The notes beneath the pieces were generated by a model. That model had not been told where the DNA came from. It saw nothing but the letters and a program-made list of their open reading frames with translations, and ran no database searches. A stretch of DNA of 56,415 nt from Proteobacteria bacterium UBA2133 (GTDB lineage Bacteria > Pseudomonadota > Gammaproteobacteria > Arenicellales > UBA868): NCBI GenBank assembly GCA_002327725.1, contig DCXP01000048.1:1-56415 (forward strand), read 5' to 3'. Within the stretch, counting starts at the first letter, position 1. Each line of letters begins with the position of its first letter. The position numbers and the translations under genes are program-made. Positions 37,606-46,017 of this stretch are shown here, piece after piece.

Positions 37606-37969
37606 TCTCGATGCGGTGCGGCGCTGGATCGTTGAGGAACTCGACGACGCCAAGGCTGCGAACATTCTTGAACTCGATATCCGTCTGCTGACCCAGATTG
37701 CGGACTGGATGGTGGTTGCCAGTGGAACGTCAAGCCGGCATGTGCTTGCGCTGGCTGAGCGGCTGCGTAAGGCCGGCGCGCGGCACGGCCTTAAACCGGC
37801 CGGTGTTGAAGGAGAGAGCGACGGCGAATGGGTACTGCTCGATTTTGGTGACTTGATTGTTCACCTGATGCTCCCCGCAACGCGGGAATTCTATGATCTA
37901 GAGGGGCTCTGGAATGAGCGCCTCGGGGCGCAGCTGACACAGGCAAGAGAGCGCCAGGGCAAAGGCTGA
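37583..37969 (+). CDS. rsfS: Ribosomal silencing factor RsfS
   Basis: About 128 residues. The DUF143 domain is clear: RRWIVEELDDAKAANILELD, ADWMVVASGTSSRHVLALAE, VEGESDGEWVLLDFGDLIVH and LPATREFYDLEGLW. It binds ribosomal protein L14 and keeps subunits apart under starvation. The ATGs at 37574 and 37583 both lie inside the nadD end; the GAGG ribosome site at 37567-37570 suits 37583 better. Confidence 0.95.
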   Translation: MEKTREPDLDAVRRWIVEELDDAKAANILELDIRLLTQIADWMVVASGTSSRHVLALAERLRKAGARHGLKPAGVEGESDGEWVLLDFGDLIVHLMLPATREFYDLEGLWNERLGAQLTQARERQGKG

Positions 37970-37973
37970 GGCG

Positions 37974-38456
37974 GTGTGGATCCATCTGGTGGCGGTCGGC
38001 AGGCGGATGCCATCGTGGATCAGCGATGGCTTCAGTGAGTATGCGCAGCGTCTGCGTTGTGGTGTGCAGCTTGAGCTCATCGAAGTCGATACGCCGCGGC
38101 GCGGTCAGAACGCGGATCTCTCCCGGATCGTTCGTGAGGAGGGCACACGTCTTCTTCAGGCGGCGCCGGCCGGGAGTTACCGGATTGCGCTCGATCAGTC
38201 CGGACGCAGTTACGATTCCGAATCGCTTGCGCTGCAACTGGAAAAGTGGATGCACCGCGGCCGCGATATTGCGCTGCTGGTCGGAGGTCCGGACGGACTG
38301 TCAGACCAGGTGCTGGAATCGGCCGACCAGTGCTGGTCACTGTCGCCGTTGACGCTTGCCCACCCGCTGGTTCGGGTAGTCATCGCGGAGCAGCTCTTCC
38401 GGGCCTATGCCATCTCCCGAGGGCTGCCCTACCACCGGCCGGGCCGGGTGTCATGA
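37974..38456 (+). CDS. rlmH: 23S rRNA pseudouridine-1915 N3-methyltransferase RlmH
   Basis: 160 residues, SPOUT fold. Family words: WIHLVAVGRRMPSWISDGF, GSYRIALDQSGRSYDSESLA, ALLVGGPDGLSDQVLE, SLSPLTLAHPLVRVVIAEQL and YRAYAISRGLPYHR-like RAYAISRGLPYHRPGR. The start is GTG 37974. Its stop overlaps the maf start by 4 bp. Confidence 0.96.
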   Translation: MWIHLVAVGRRMPSWISDGFSEYAQRLRCGVQLELIEVDTPRRGQNADLSRIVREEGTRLLQAAPAGSYRIALDQSGRSYDSESLALQLEKWMHRGRDIALLVGGPDGLSDQVLESADQCWSLSPLTLAHPLVRVVIAEQLFRAYAISRGLPYHRPGRVS

Positions 38457-39064
38457 AGTCCCGTCTGTGTCTCGCTTCGCAGTCACCGCGACGCGCGGCA
38501 CTGCTGCGTCAGGCAGGATTTGATTTTTGGGTTTATGAACCGAGGGTAGATGAATCGCGTGTCGCAGGCGAGAGCCCGGCCGAGTTGACCGAAAGACTGA
38601 GTGTTGACAAGGCCGAGGCTGCGCTGCAGGCCGCCGCTTCGGATGAGGCCGAGGCCCCGGTCTGCCTGGGGGCCGACACCGTGGTGGTACTCGATAACGC
38701 AATATTGGGCAAGCCCGCAGACGCCGCTGAAGCGGGCAGCATGCTGCAGCGCCTTTCCGGACGCAGCCACGAGGTGGTGACGGCAGTTACGGTTGTGCGC
38801 GGCGCGCGGCGCGAGTCACGGCGGGTCACGAGTAAGGTAACATTCTGCTGCTTGCCGGACGACGTCATCCGGGACTACTGCGCCAGCGCTGAACCGTATG
38901 ACAAGGCCGGCGCTTACGCGATCCAGGGCTACGCCGGGTCATTCGTCGAGTCCCTGTCCGGCAGTTACTCGGCTGTAATGGGTTTGCCTGTGTATGAAAC
39001 CACAGCGCTTTTGTCGCTGGCGGGAATCCGTCCGTGCTGGCAAGAGGGGATGTGCGATGAGTGA
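38453..39064 (+). CDS. maf: Maf-family nucleoside triphosphate pyrophosphatase
   Basis: 203 residues starting at ATG 38453. LCLASQSPRRAALLRQAGF, the DESRVAGESPAELTERLSVDKA-type segment (DESRVAGESP, RLSVDKAEAA), CLGADTVVVLDN, LSGRSHEVVTAVTVV and KAGAYAIQGYAGSFVESLSG match the Maf dTTPase/UTPase subfamily. It probably hydrolyses non-canonical or pyrimidine NTPs. It overlaps rng by 8 bp. Confidence 0.93.
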   Translation: MKSRLCLASQSPRRAALLRQAGFDFWVYEPRVDESRVAGESPAELTERLSVDKAEAALQAAASDEAEAPVCLGADTVVVLDNAILGKPADAAEAGSMLQRLSGRSHEVVTAVTVVRGARRESRRVTSKVTFCCLPDDVIRDYCASAEPYDKAGAYAIQGYAGSFVESLSGSYSAVMGLPVYETTALLSLAGIRPCWQEGMCDE

Positions 39065-40568
39065 AGAGTTGCTGGTGAATGTGACACCGCAGGAAACGCG
39101 GGTTGCCGTTGTGGAAAACGGTGGTCTGCAGGAACTGCACATCGAGCGCAGCCGCAGCCGGGGCATTGTCGCCAACATCTACAAGGGAAAAGTAGTGCGG
39201 GTGCTGCCGGGCATGCAGGCGGCGTTCGTGGATATGGGTCTTGAGCGCACCGCGTTTCTGCATGCCGCTGATATGGTGCCCCACCGCGCGCCAGCCCCCG
39301 ACCCCTCGGGTGATGCCGATGTCTCCGAGGCCGCCGTCCAGAGTACTGCCCCGCCACGGCCGGACATCAGCGAGCTGGTTTCCGAAGGGCAGGAAGTTGT
39401 GGTCCAGGTCGCCAAGGACCCGATTGGCAGCAAAGGCGCCCGCCTCACGACACAACTGTCAATCCCGTCGCGCTATCTGGTCCTGCTGCCCGGATCCGAC
39501 CACCGCGGCATCTCACAACGGATTCAGGATGTGGATGAACGGGATCGGCTGCTTCAGGCACTGAATGCCGCTCTAGAGGAACAGCCGACGCAGGCAGGTT
39601 TCATTGTCCGCACGGCAGCAGATTCACAGCACAGCCTGAACTTTGAGGCCGACATCGAGTTTGTTCATCGCAGCTGGCAGCAGATTGAGCGCAAGATTGC
39701 TTCAGCCCGCGCCGGTGAACTGATTCACGCTGACCTTGCGCTGTCGCTGCGGGCCATTCGCGATCTGGCGCGTGACGATGTCGAAAAAATCCGGGTCGAT
39801 TCGCGGGAAACCTATGCCCTGATGCGCCAGTTCGCGGTGGACCTGATGCCCCAGATGGCCGACCGCATCGAGATCTATCCGGGTGAGCGGCCGATCTTTG
39901 ATCTTTACTCGGTCGAGGATGAGATCCAGCGGGCGCTCGACCGCACAGTCGATCTCAAGTCGGGGGGTTCGCTGGTGTTTGACCAGACCGAAGCCATGAC
40001 CACCGTGGACGTCAATACGGGCCGCTTCGTCGGTAAACGGAACCTCGAGGAGACGCTATTCAAGACCAATATGGAGGCAGCGCAGGCCATTGCCCGGCAG
40101 CTGCGGCTCCGGAATATTGGCGGAATTATCATCGTCGATTTCATCGACATGGAAGATGAAGAGCACCGCCGGCAGCTGATGAACGCGTTTGAGCGCTCAC
40201 TCGCGCGCGACCGGACCCGCTGCCATATCGCGGATATGTCGGTGTTGGGTCTGGTGGAGGTGACGCGCAAACGCACCCGCGAAAGCCTCGAGCGGGGAAT
40301 GACCGAAACCTGTCCCCACTGCCAGGGCCGTGGTACACAGAAAACGGCCGAGACACTGTGTTATGAGATTTTCCGCGAGATCATGCGCGAGGCCCGGGCC
40401 TTCGAGGCCAAAGGGTATCTGGTCATGGCGTCGCAGACGGTAATCGACATGCTGCTTGACGAAGAGTCGACCGGCCTTGCCGATCTGCAGGAATTCATCG
40501 GCAAGCCGATCCATCTGCAGGTCGAAGCGACGCAGAACCAGGAAAGTTACGACGTGGTATTGATGTAG
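39057..40568 (+). CDS. rng: Ribonuclease G
   Basis: 503 residues starting at ATG 39057. An S1 RNA-binding domain opens the chain (NVTPQETRVAVVENG ... NIYKGKVVRVLPGMQAAFVD). The RNase E/G catalytic part has MTTVDVNTGRFVGKRN and GIIIVDFIDMEDEEHRRQL, and the Zn-link is CPHCQG. The length and lack of an RNase E-like C-terminal scaffold indicate RNase G, which matures 16S rRNA and some mRNAs. It follows maf as in other gammaproteobacteria. Confidence 0.95.
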   Translation: MSEELLVNVTPQETRVAVVENGGLQELHIERSRSRGIVANIYKGKVVRVLPGMQAAFVDMGLERTAFLHAADMVPHRAPAPDPSGDADVSEAAVQSTAPPRPDISELVSEGQEVVVQVAKDPIGSKGARLTTQLSIPSRYLVLLPGSDHRGISQRIQDVDERDRLLQALNAALEEQPTQAGFIVRTAADSQHSLNFEADIEFVHRSWQQIERKIASARAGELIHADLALSLRAIRDLARDDVEKIRVDSRETYALMRQFAVDLMPQMADRIEIYPGERPIFDLYSVEDEIQRALDRTVDLKSGGSLVFDQTEAMTTVDVNTGRFVGKRNLEETLFKTNMEAAQAIARQLRLRNIGGIIIVDFIDMEDEEHRRQLMNAFERSLARDRTRCHIADMSVLGLVEVTRKRTRESLERGMTETCPHCQGRGTQKTAETLCYEIFREIMREARAFEAKGYLVMASQTVIDMLLDEESTGLADLQEFIGKPIHLQVEATQNQESYDVVLM

Positions 40569-40940
40569 ATGCCAAGGACAGCGGCCCTACTGGCAATGGC
40601 GGCACTGCTTGGATCTTTGGTGTCTCCCACGGTATCGGCTAGCACCGATATCGATGTACGCCTGCTACGCGCGCAATGGCCGGCCGAGCCGTCAACCCGG
40701 GCCCTGCTGGAACTTGAACCGATACAGGATGTGCTGAAGGCGGTTACCGGCGAAAAGCGCTTTGTGGTTCGGATCCGCCACGCGCCGGACGAAGCAGGCG
40801 GCGACTGGGGCAGCGAACTTATGGTCTGGCTCATCGCATTCGGCATACCCCAGGACGCGATCGCCCTCGAAGCAGGTGCGGTGGAACCGCAGGCTTTACA
40901 GATTTGGGTTGAGCCACGGCAAAGTGCCGGGGATGAATGA
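40569..40940 (+). CDS. Small exported protein of unknown function
   Basis: 123 residues, starting at ATG 40569 directly after the rng stop. A signal peptide (TAALLAMAALLGSLVSPTVSA) is clear. The mature part has TRALLELEPIQDVLKAV and GGDWGSELMVWLIAFGIPQD, then PQALQIWVEP, resembling a small alpha/beta OmpA-like fold by eye. I do not recognise the family. It overlaps the next gene by 4 bp, so it is likely co-translated with rng and the amidase gene. Confidence 0.7.
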   Translation: MPRTAALLAMAALLGSLVSPTVSASTDIDVRLLRAQWPAEPSTRALLELEPIQDVLKAVTGEKRFVVRIRHAPDEAGGDWGSELMVWLIAFGIPQDAIALEAGAVEPQALQIWVEPRQSAGDE

Positions 40941-41782
40941 GCATGAGTGAAAGCGTGGCCGCGGCATCTTCTCACGGCTCTCTGGCGCTGGCTGCTGTGC
41001 AGATGAACTCGACATCGGTGCTTGAGGAGAACCTGGCGACGGCTCGTGCCTTTATTGACGAAGCCTGCGCTGGCGGCGCTGACATCATCGTCCTGCCGGA
41101 AAATTTTTCACTGATGCCAGAAACGAGGGAACAGCGTCAGGACGCGGCAGATCGTGTTAGCGAGGTTGAGGCGATGTTAAGTGCCGCCGCGCGCGAGAAG
41201 GGTGTTGTGATCATCGGCGGATCGACGCCGCTTCCCGCAGCGGATGGTCGCGTGACCAACACCTGTCTGGTGTTTGATCACAGCGGTCAGCGGATCGGTC
41301 GCTACGACAAGATCCACCTTTTCGACGTGAGTGTCTCAAGCAGCGAGTCCTACTGTGAATCGAGGCATATCGCCCCAGGCAAAACCCCGCTCGCGCTGAG
41401 CGCGCACGGCCTGACGATGGGAATCACCATCTGCTACGACATGCGGTTCCCCGAGTTGTACCGGCAACTGGCCAAAGCCGGGGCCGAGCTTTTCTCGGTG
41501 CCGTCGGCGTTTACTGTGCCGACAGGACATGCGCACTGGCATACCCTGCTGCGCGCCCGGGCCATAGAAAACCTGGCCTGGGTCATCGCCCCGGCTCAGG
41601 TCGGCGCACACCCCGGGGGCCGCCAGACCTACGGCCATAGCCTGATTATTGATCCGTGGGGAGAAATTCTTGCAGAATGTGATGGCGGTCCGGGCGTGAT
41701 TTTCGCCCGCCTTGATCGCGACAGTGCGTCACAAAGGCGCCGCCAGTTTCCGGTCCTTGAACACCGGGTCCTGAAAGGCTAG
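40937..41782 (+). CDS. Nitrilase-superfamily amidase (Nit1/deaminated glutathione amidase-like)
   Basis: 281 residues with the nitrilase triad E55 (VLPENFSLM), K125 (RYDKIHLFD) and C166 (TICYDMRFPE). The VHTPTGHAHW-like TVPTGHAHWHTLLRARAIEN matches the Nit1/YbeM branch, which removes deaminated glutathione. Cytoplasmic, no signal peptide. It follows rng and the small exported gene, a common gammaproteobacterial neighbourhood. Confidence 0.88.
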   Translation: MSMSESVAAASSHGSLALAAVQMNSTSVLEENLATARAFIDEACAGGADIIVLPENFSLMPETREQRQDAADRVSEVEAMLSAAAREKGVVIIGGSTPLPAADGRVTNTCLVFDHSGQRIGRYDKIHLFDVSVSSSESYCESRHIAPGKTPLALSAHGLTMGITICYDMRFPELYRQLAKAGAELFSVPSAFTVPTGHAHWHTLLRARAIENLAWVIAPAQVGAHPGGRQTYGHSLIIDPWGEILAECDGGPGVIFARLDRDSASQRRRQFPVLEHRVLKG

Positions 41783-41885
41783 GGGGCCGTCGACCTTCTG
41801 GACCTACCTGCATCAGGGTGAAACGGTCAGCGCCGAGCACAAATACATCGCAACGACCTGGGCCTGCTTTGCCTGAATGGCGGCG

Positions 41886-41899
41886 CTCGAGATCTCGAG
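41886..41899. repeat. 14-bp perfect palindrome CTCGAGATCTCGAG
   Basis: A perfect inverted repeat in the 165-bp space between the convergent amidase gene and dsrE2. A weak CCCG-TTAG-CGGG hairpin follows at about 41926-41937. Neither is followed by a good T run on either strand, so a termination role is uncertain. Confidence 0.4.
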
Positions 41900-41947
41900 A
41901 TACTGGCCGGCTAACTTCGACCCGTTAGCGGGCTTTGCTGGGCGGGC

Positions 41948-42427
41948 TCAGATAAAGAGATTGATGTCGGACTCTCCGGCATGCTCAAAGTAGGTCGCCG
42001 CACCCCCAAGGTCGATCTCGTCGATCAGATCCTCGTGCTTGATGTCAAAGAGATCGATGGTCATCTGACAGCCGATCATTTTGACATCAGCCTCGAGACA
42101 GAGATTGCGCAGTTCCGCAACGCTCGCGACACCTTTGGATTTGATGGTGTTCTTCATCATGCCGGTCATCATCGCCTGCATCCCCGGAATCGCGGTGCCG
42201 AGTACGGGGAACCACTTGTCCATGCCCATCGGCATGGGCATACCGGGATTTCCGAGCGGACTCACCGAGAGGCTCAGATCTTTTTTCAGCAGTTGCAGAC
42301 CATAAAAAGTGAAAAACATGGTGACGTTGTAACCCAGCGCTGCCGCGGTCGACGACAGGATAAAGGGCGGGTAGGCCCAGTCCAGAGTGCCTTTGGTTGC
42401 GATAATAGTCAGGTTCTTTTCGCTCAT
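41948..42427 (-). CDS. dsrE2: DsrE2-family sulfur-transfer protein
   Basis: 159 residues. The start LTIIATKGTLDWAYPPFIL and ALGYNVTMFFTFYGLQLL, the Met/Gly/Pro-rich loop with GNPGMPMPMGMDKW, and C110 and C120 (RNLCLEADVKMIGCQMTIDL) are characteristic of DsrE2. DsrE2 proteins pass persulfide sulfur with TusA in sulfur oxidisers and are often membrane-associated. It lies 78 bp downstream of tusA, so the two form an operon. A rhodanese gene that often precedes tusA-dsrE2 is not present. Confidence 0.9.
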   Translation of the reverse strand: MSEKNLTIIATKGTLDWAYPPFILSSTAAALGYNVTMFFTFYGLQLLKKDLSLSVSPLGNPGMPMPMGMDKWFPVLGTAIPGMQAMMTGMMKNTIKSKGVASVAELRNLCLEADVKMIGCQMTIDLFDIKHEDLIDEIDLGGAATYFEHAGESDINLFI

Positions 42428-42505
42428 AGTAAGTGGATCTCCAGACGTTTGGGCGAGAGACGGTCGGTAAACCCGAGGGAATCTTGACGCCTGTTGATGG
42501 GTGCC

Positions 42506-42736
42506 CTAGGCTTTCTTTAAAAGGAAATGGAACTCTCCGTTGTCTTCGGAAGACGCCATCAATTCGTTGCCGGTTTGGGTGGCAAAAGCCTCGAAGTCTT
42601 TCACCGAGCCCGGATCTGTTGCAATGATCTTGAGTACCTCGCCCGCGCCCATGGCATTGAGCGTTTTCTTCGCCCGCAGGATCGGCAGCGGGCAGTTAAG
42701 GCCCCTGGCGTCCAGTTCCTGATTGAATTCAGACAT
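42506..42736 (-). CDS. tusA: Sulfur carrier protein TusA
   Basis: 76 residues from the ATG ending at 42736, with GAGGAG ribosome site just before it. C15 in LNCPLPILRAKK is the persulfide cysteine of the CPxP motif. GEVLKIIATDPGSVKDFEAF and FHFLLKK complete the fold. TusA carries sulfane sulfur in the cytoplasm toward DsrE2, DsrEFH and DsrC. Two CTTAAG palindromes lie directly upstream. Confidence 0.95.
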   Translation of the reverse strand: MSEFNQELDARGLNCPLPILRAKKTLNAMGAGEVLKIIATDPGSVKDFEAFATQTGNELMASSEDNGEFHFLLKKA

Positions 42737-42750
42737 GGTCAAATCTCCTC

Positions 42751-42783
42751 ATCTTAAGATTGAGATGGTTTTAAACTTAAGTC
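42751..42783 (-). promoter_or_regulatory. Two CTTAAG-centred palindromes upstream of tusA
   Basis: ATCTTAAGAT at 42751-42760 and ACTTAAGT at 42775-42782 have centres 23 bp apart, about two helical turns. The first abuts the tusA ribosome site and so could block transcription or translation initiation. Similar CTTAAG palindromes occur upstream of soxX and dsrA. The binding factor is not known. Confidence 0.5.
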
Positions 42784-42960
42784 GCAAGCATCCGTGCCGC
42801 GACTTCCGATTTTTGTACCGGATAGGTGTTTGTCAGGTTACTGATTGACAAAGTGGGTCCGCTCATTTCCTGAGCCGAACCGGCCTTTTGCAGGTGACAA
42901 TCCCGACAGACTAAATATTAGAAGTTAACCAAATTTTAAAACACAATGCTTTCAAGTGCA

Positions 42961-42984
42961 AAAAGCCCATATTTTCCGGCTTTT
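42961..42984 (-). terminator. Rho-independent terminator of the aminotransferase gene
   Basis: AAAAGCC at 42961-42967 and GGCTTTT at 42978-42984 pair perfectly around a 10-base loop. On the minus strand the stem ends in a run of five T. It overlaps the stop codon of the aminotransferase gene. Confidence 0.55.
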
Positions 42985-44255
42985 CAGGTACTGGCGAGCC
43001 GCTGGCGAATGGCGGCCAGTTCAAGACAGAGGGTAAAAATCTCCATCGCCTGGCGGATATCCGCCAGCGGAGGAAAGCTCGGCGCCAGTCGGATGATGCG
43101 GTTCTGAGGATCCAGACCGTAAGCAAACGGCGCCCCGGCGGGTGTCAGTTTGACCCCGGCCTGCGCGGCCATCTCGATGACAGGCCGCGCGCAGTCATCC
43201 GGCCCAGTGACGCTCACGAAATAACCCCCGCTGGGGTTCGACCAGGTTGCGATACCCTTGCCGCCAAGGTCCCGTTCGAGAATCTCCTGCACCAGGGCAA
43301 ATTTGGGTTTCAGGATCTCGCCAACCCGGGCCATATGGCTCCGCAGCCCATCAATGTTGCCAAAGAAGGCGAGGTGGCGGAGCTGGTTCAGTTTATCGGG
43401 GCCGATGGTCTGGACCAAAAGATGACGGCGTGTGTCTTCGATGTTTGCAGGGCTCGCGGCCATGGCTGATACCCCGGCGCCGGCCATAGTCATCTTGGAT
43501 GTCGAGGTGAACATCAGCACCCGGTCGGGGTTGCCTGCGTCGCGACAGGCGGTGAGGATATTGGGCACGGGCTGGCGCTGCTCACCGAAATGGTGTTCCG
43601 CATAGGCGTTATCCCAGAAAATGCGAAAGTCTGGTGCAGCATCCATGGTCGCCAGCCGCTGGGCGACGCTCTCGCTGTAGGTGATACCGGTGGGGTTGCT
43701 GTAGCGGGGCACGCACCAGACGCCTTTCACTGAAGGGTCGGCGGCAAGAGTTTCGACGTGGTCCATATCCGGCCCGTCTTCGGTCATCTCCACATTCACA
43801 AGCTCAAAACCCAGATGCCCGGTGATCTCAAAGTGGCGGTCGTAGCCGGGTGCCGGACACAGAAAGCGGACCGTTCCCTGCTGACCCCAGGGCGTATCTC
43901 CCCCTGGCACACCGAAGAGGACCGCGCGGGCGACGGCGTCATGCATCAAGGTGAGGCTGCTGTTGCCGCCGACGACCACGTCTTCTCGGCGACAGCCAAG
44001 GATATCGGCAAAGAACTGCTTCATTGCTGGCAGTCCATCTATGCCGCCGTAGTTGCGGCAATCGGTGTTGTCCTGATCGTGAAACTGACCGGCTCCGGGC
44101 AGGCCAAGCAGGGGGTCGGCGAGGTCGAGTTGTTCAGGAGCCGGTTTGCCCCGGGTCATATCCAGGGAGAGGCCTGCCTTGGACGCGGCCTCATACCGCT
44201 GCTGCAGCGCGTCTTCGCGCGCCTTCAGTGTCTCCCGGCTGTCGTCGTGAAGCAT
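42984..44255 (-). CDS. PLP-dependent aminotransferase (aspartate aminotransferase type Ic-like)
   Basis: 423 residues. SLDMTRGKPAPEQLDL and NYGGIDGLPAMKQFFAD open the enzyme, WCVPRYSNPTGITYS is the Asn/substrate part, and the PLP lysine is in FTSTSKMTMAGAG. This is the MocR-related branch of class I aminotransferases, for which aspartate/2-oxoglutarate activity is known in some members. It is monocistronic, divergent from the BepA-like gene, and unlinked in function to its sulfur neighbours as far as can be seen. Confidence 0.87.
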   Translation of the reverse strand: MLHDDSRETLKAREDALQQRYEAASKAGLSLDMTRGKPAPEQLDLADPLLGLPGAGQFHDQDNTDCRNYGGIDGLPAMKQFFADILGCRREDVVVGGNSSLTLMHDAVARAVLFGVPGGDTPWGQQGTVRFLCPAPGYDRHFEITGHLGFELVNVEMTEDGPDMDHVETLAADPSVKGVWCVPRYSNPTGITYSESVAQRLATMDAAPDFRIFWDNAYAEHHFGEQRQPVPNILTACRDAGNPDRVLMFTSTSKMTMAGAGVSAMAASPANIEDTRRHLLVQTIGPDKLNQLRHLAFFGNIDGLRSHMARVGEILKPKFALVQEILERDLGGKGIATWSNPSGGYFVSVTGPDDCARPVIEMAAQAGVKLTPAGAPFAYGLDPQNRIIRLAPSFPPLADIRQAMEIFTLCLELAAIRQRLAST

Positions 44256-44398
44256 CGGTTTCTCCTGATGAAGCCCGGATCCGGTTTATGCGGCAGCCGG
44301 GCCCTGTGAGCGGGGTTGGATTGCCGGCCCGGCGATTCTAAAGCCGTGACTGCACGAATCCAAACCGCAGCGGTTTTGGGCTTTGGTAAGATCATCGT

Positions 44399-45853
44399 GT
44401 GAGCGCAGCCGGGTTTAAATCAAGATGTTGCCGGTGCTTCCTAGGCGCCGCCTTTGCGACGCCTCTTTGGGTCCTGGCAGTGCCGGCTGTGGCGCAGTCG
44501 GGTGAGTCGTTGGGGCCGCTGCAGGCCGCCATCGTTGTATCGCCCGAGGAAGAGGCCATGGGCCGCGAGTTCATCGCAGCGGCCCGCAAGCAACTGGCTT
44601 TCATCGAAGACCCGCTGCTGGCCCGCTACGTGGAAACCCTGGGTCGCCGGCTTGCCGGGAGGCTGGAAGGTGATACGGCAAGTCTGCGGTTTTTTCTCAT
44701 CGAAAGCAGGCTCGTCAACGCGTTTGCAGGCCCCGGAGGGCGGCTTGCCATCTTTACCGGGTTGATGACGACCACGCGCACCGAGGCAGAACTTGCCTCG
44801 GTGATGGCCCACGAACTGGGGCATGTTGCACAGCGCCACCTGCCGCGCATGATGGATCGTGCCAGCCGACGGCAACTCCCGACAACCGCGGGGATTCTGG
44901 CGGCGATTCTGCTGGGCGGACAAGCCGGGGCGGCAGCGATGGCGGCGACCACCGGCGCGGCAATGTCGGACCAGTTACGGTACAACCGCGAGTTCGAGCG
45001 GGAAGCCGATGTGCTGGGCCTCACCATATTGACCGATGCCGGCTACCCGGCAGCCGCCATGATCGATTTCCTGAAAAGGCTGGACCAGGAAAACCGCTTA
45101 CAAAGTGCTGAAGTGCCGGAGTATCTCAGGACCCACCCACTGACGCAGAATCGCCTCGCACTGGTCGAAAGCCGGCTGCGTCAATACGGTGATGTCGCCG
45201 ACAGCCCCTCGCTCGATTACCACCATGCGCACGCGCGGGTCCGGGCAATGTTCGAAGGCCCGGCAGGTGGCGGGGCCATGGCCGAGTTTCTTCACCAGGC
45301 AGAATCAGAAGATCCATTACGGGCGAGAGCCGCCCGCTACGGGCTGGTGCTTGCCTTTATCAAGCAGGGCGATCACGAGCGTGCCCTCGGAAATGCCGCC
45401 GCGCTGCGCACTGATTACCCGGACTACCCGCTTTATGCCATTGTCCTGGCCGAGGCGTTGCTGGCTGACGGTCAAGCTGATGAGGCGGTTGCGGTTCTCG
45501 AATCGACGGAGGATAAAGGCGATATCTCTGTCACCGTTGCCTACTACCTGGGCGATGCACTGATGAAATCAGGTCAGTTGGGCGAGGCGCGGCGGCGCCT
45601 GCGAACCGCATTGAGGCGCGCACCTACGGATGCCGCCCTGTACAAGCTTCTTGCCCGGGTCGAGGGCGAGCGCGATCAGTGGGCACAATCGTTTCAGGCG
45701 CTGGCGGAATATCACTTTCTGCGTGACGAAACCGATCAGGCACTCGGCCATCTGCAGACGGCCGCGACGCACAGTGCAGACAGCGCCTATCTCAAGGCCA
45801 GTATTGATGCGCGTATCAAGGAGATCGAAAGAATTCTGGGGAAAACGAAGTAA
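44399..45853 (+). CDS. bepA: BepA-like periplasmic M48 metalloprotease with TPR domain
   Basis: 484 residues starting at GTG 44399. A signal sequence with FLGAAFATPLWVLAVPAVAQ is followed by an M48 domain with HELGH at 138-142 and the third zinc ligand in EFEREADVLGL. The C-terminal half is TPR-like helices (LVLAFIKQGDHERALGNAAA, LAEALLADGQADEAVAVLES). BepA assists and proofreads LptD and BAM assembly in the outer membrane. Confidence 0.92.
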   Translation: MSAAGFKSRCCRCFLGAAFATPLWVLAVPAVAQSGESLGPLQAAIVVSPEEEAMGREFIAAARKQLAFIEDPLLARYVETLGRRLAGRLEGDTASLRFFLIESRLVNAFAGPGGRLAIFTGLMTTTRTEAELASVMAHELGHVAQRHLPRMMDRASRRQLPTTAGILAAILLGGQAGAAAMAATTGAAMSDQLRYNREFEREADVLGLTILTDAGYPAAAMIDFLKRLDQENRLQSAEVPEYLRTHPLTQNRLALVESRLRQYGDVADSPSLDYHHAHARVRAMFEGPAGGGAMAEFLHQAESEDPLRARAARYGLVLAFIKQGDHERALGNAAALRTDYPDYPLYAIVLAEALLADGQADEAVAVLESTEDKGDISVTVAYYLGDALMKSGQLGEARRRLRTALRRAPTDAALYKLLARVEGERDQWAQSFQALAEYHFLRDETDQALGHLQTAATHSADSAYLKASIDARIKEIERILGKTK

Positions 45854-45901
45854 GCACGCCCTGATCAAAAAAGCATCTACCGCTAGATAAGCAGAATCGA
45901 T

Positions 45902-45919
45902 GGACTTAAGGACGTCCTT
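45902..45919. promoter_or_regulatory. CTTAAG site overlapping a 12-bp palindrome, far upstream of soxX
   Basis: GGACTTAAGGAC (45902-45913) overlaps the perfect palindrome AAGGACGTCCTT (45908-45919). It lies about 155 bp before the soxX ATG. It may be a distal operator of the sox promoter; the sequence alone does not prove this. Confidence 0.4.
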
Positions 45920-45976
45920 CCTTGCTACTGGCAGAAAAATTGGGTTTAATGGCGACCATTAGCATATAAGTAAAAA

Positions 45977-45996
45977 TTATCTGGCTTAGCAGATAA
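45977..45996. promoter_or_regulatory. Inverted repeat TTATCTG/CAGATAA in the sox promoter region
   Basis: TTATCTG at 45977-45983 and CAGATAA at 45990-45996 pair around six bases. It follows an A/T-rich stretch (ATATAAGTAAAAATTAT) that could supply a -10 element about 100 bp before soxX. It is a possible regulator-binding site. Confidence 0.4.
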
Positions 45997-46017
45997 CAGA
46001 CCATGGGCACTGCGTTT

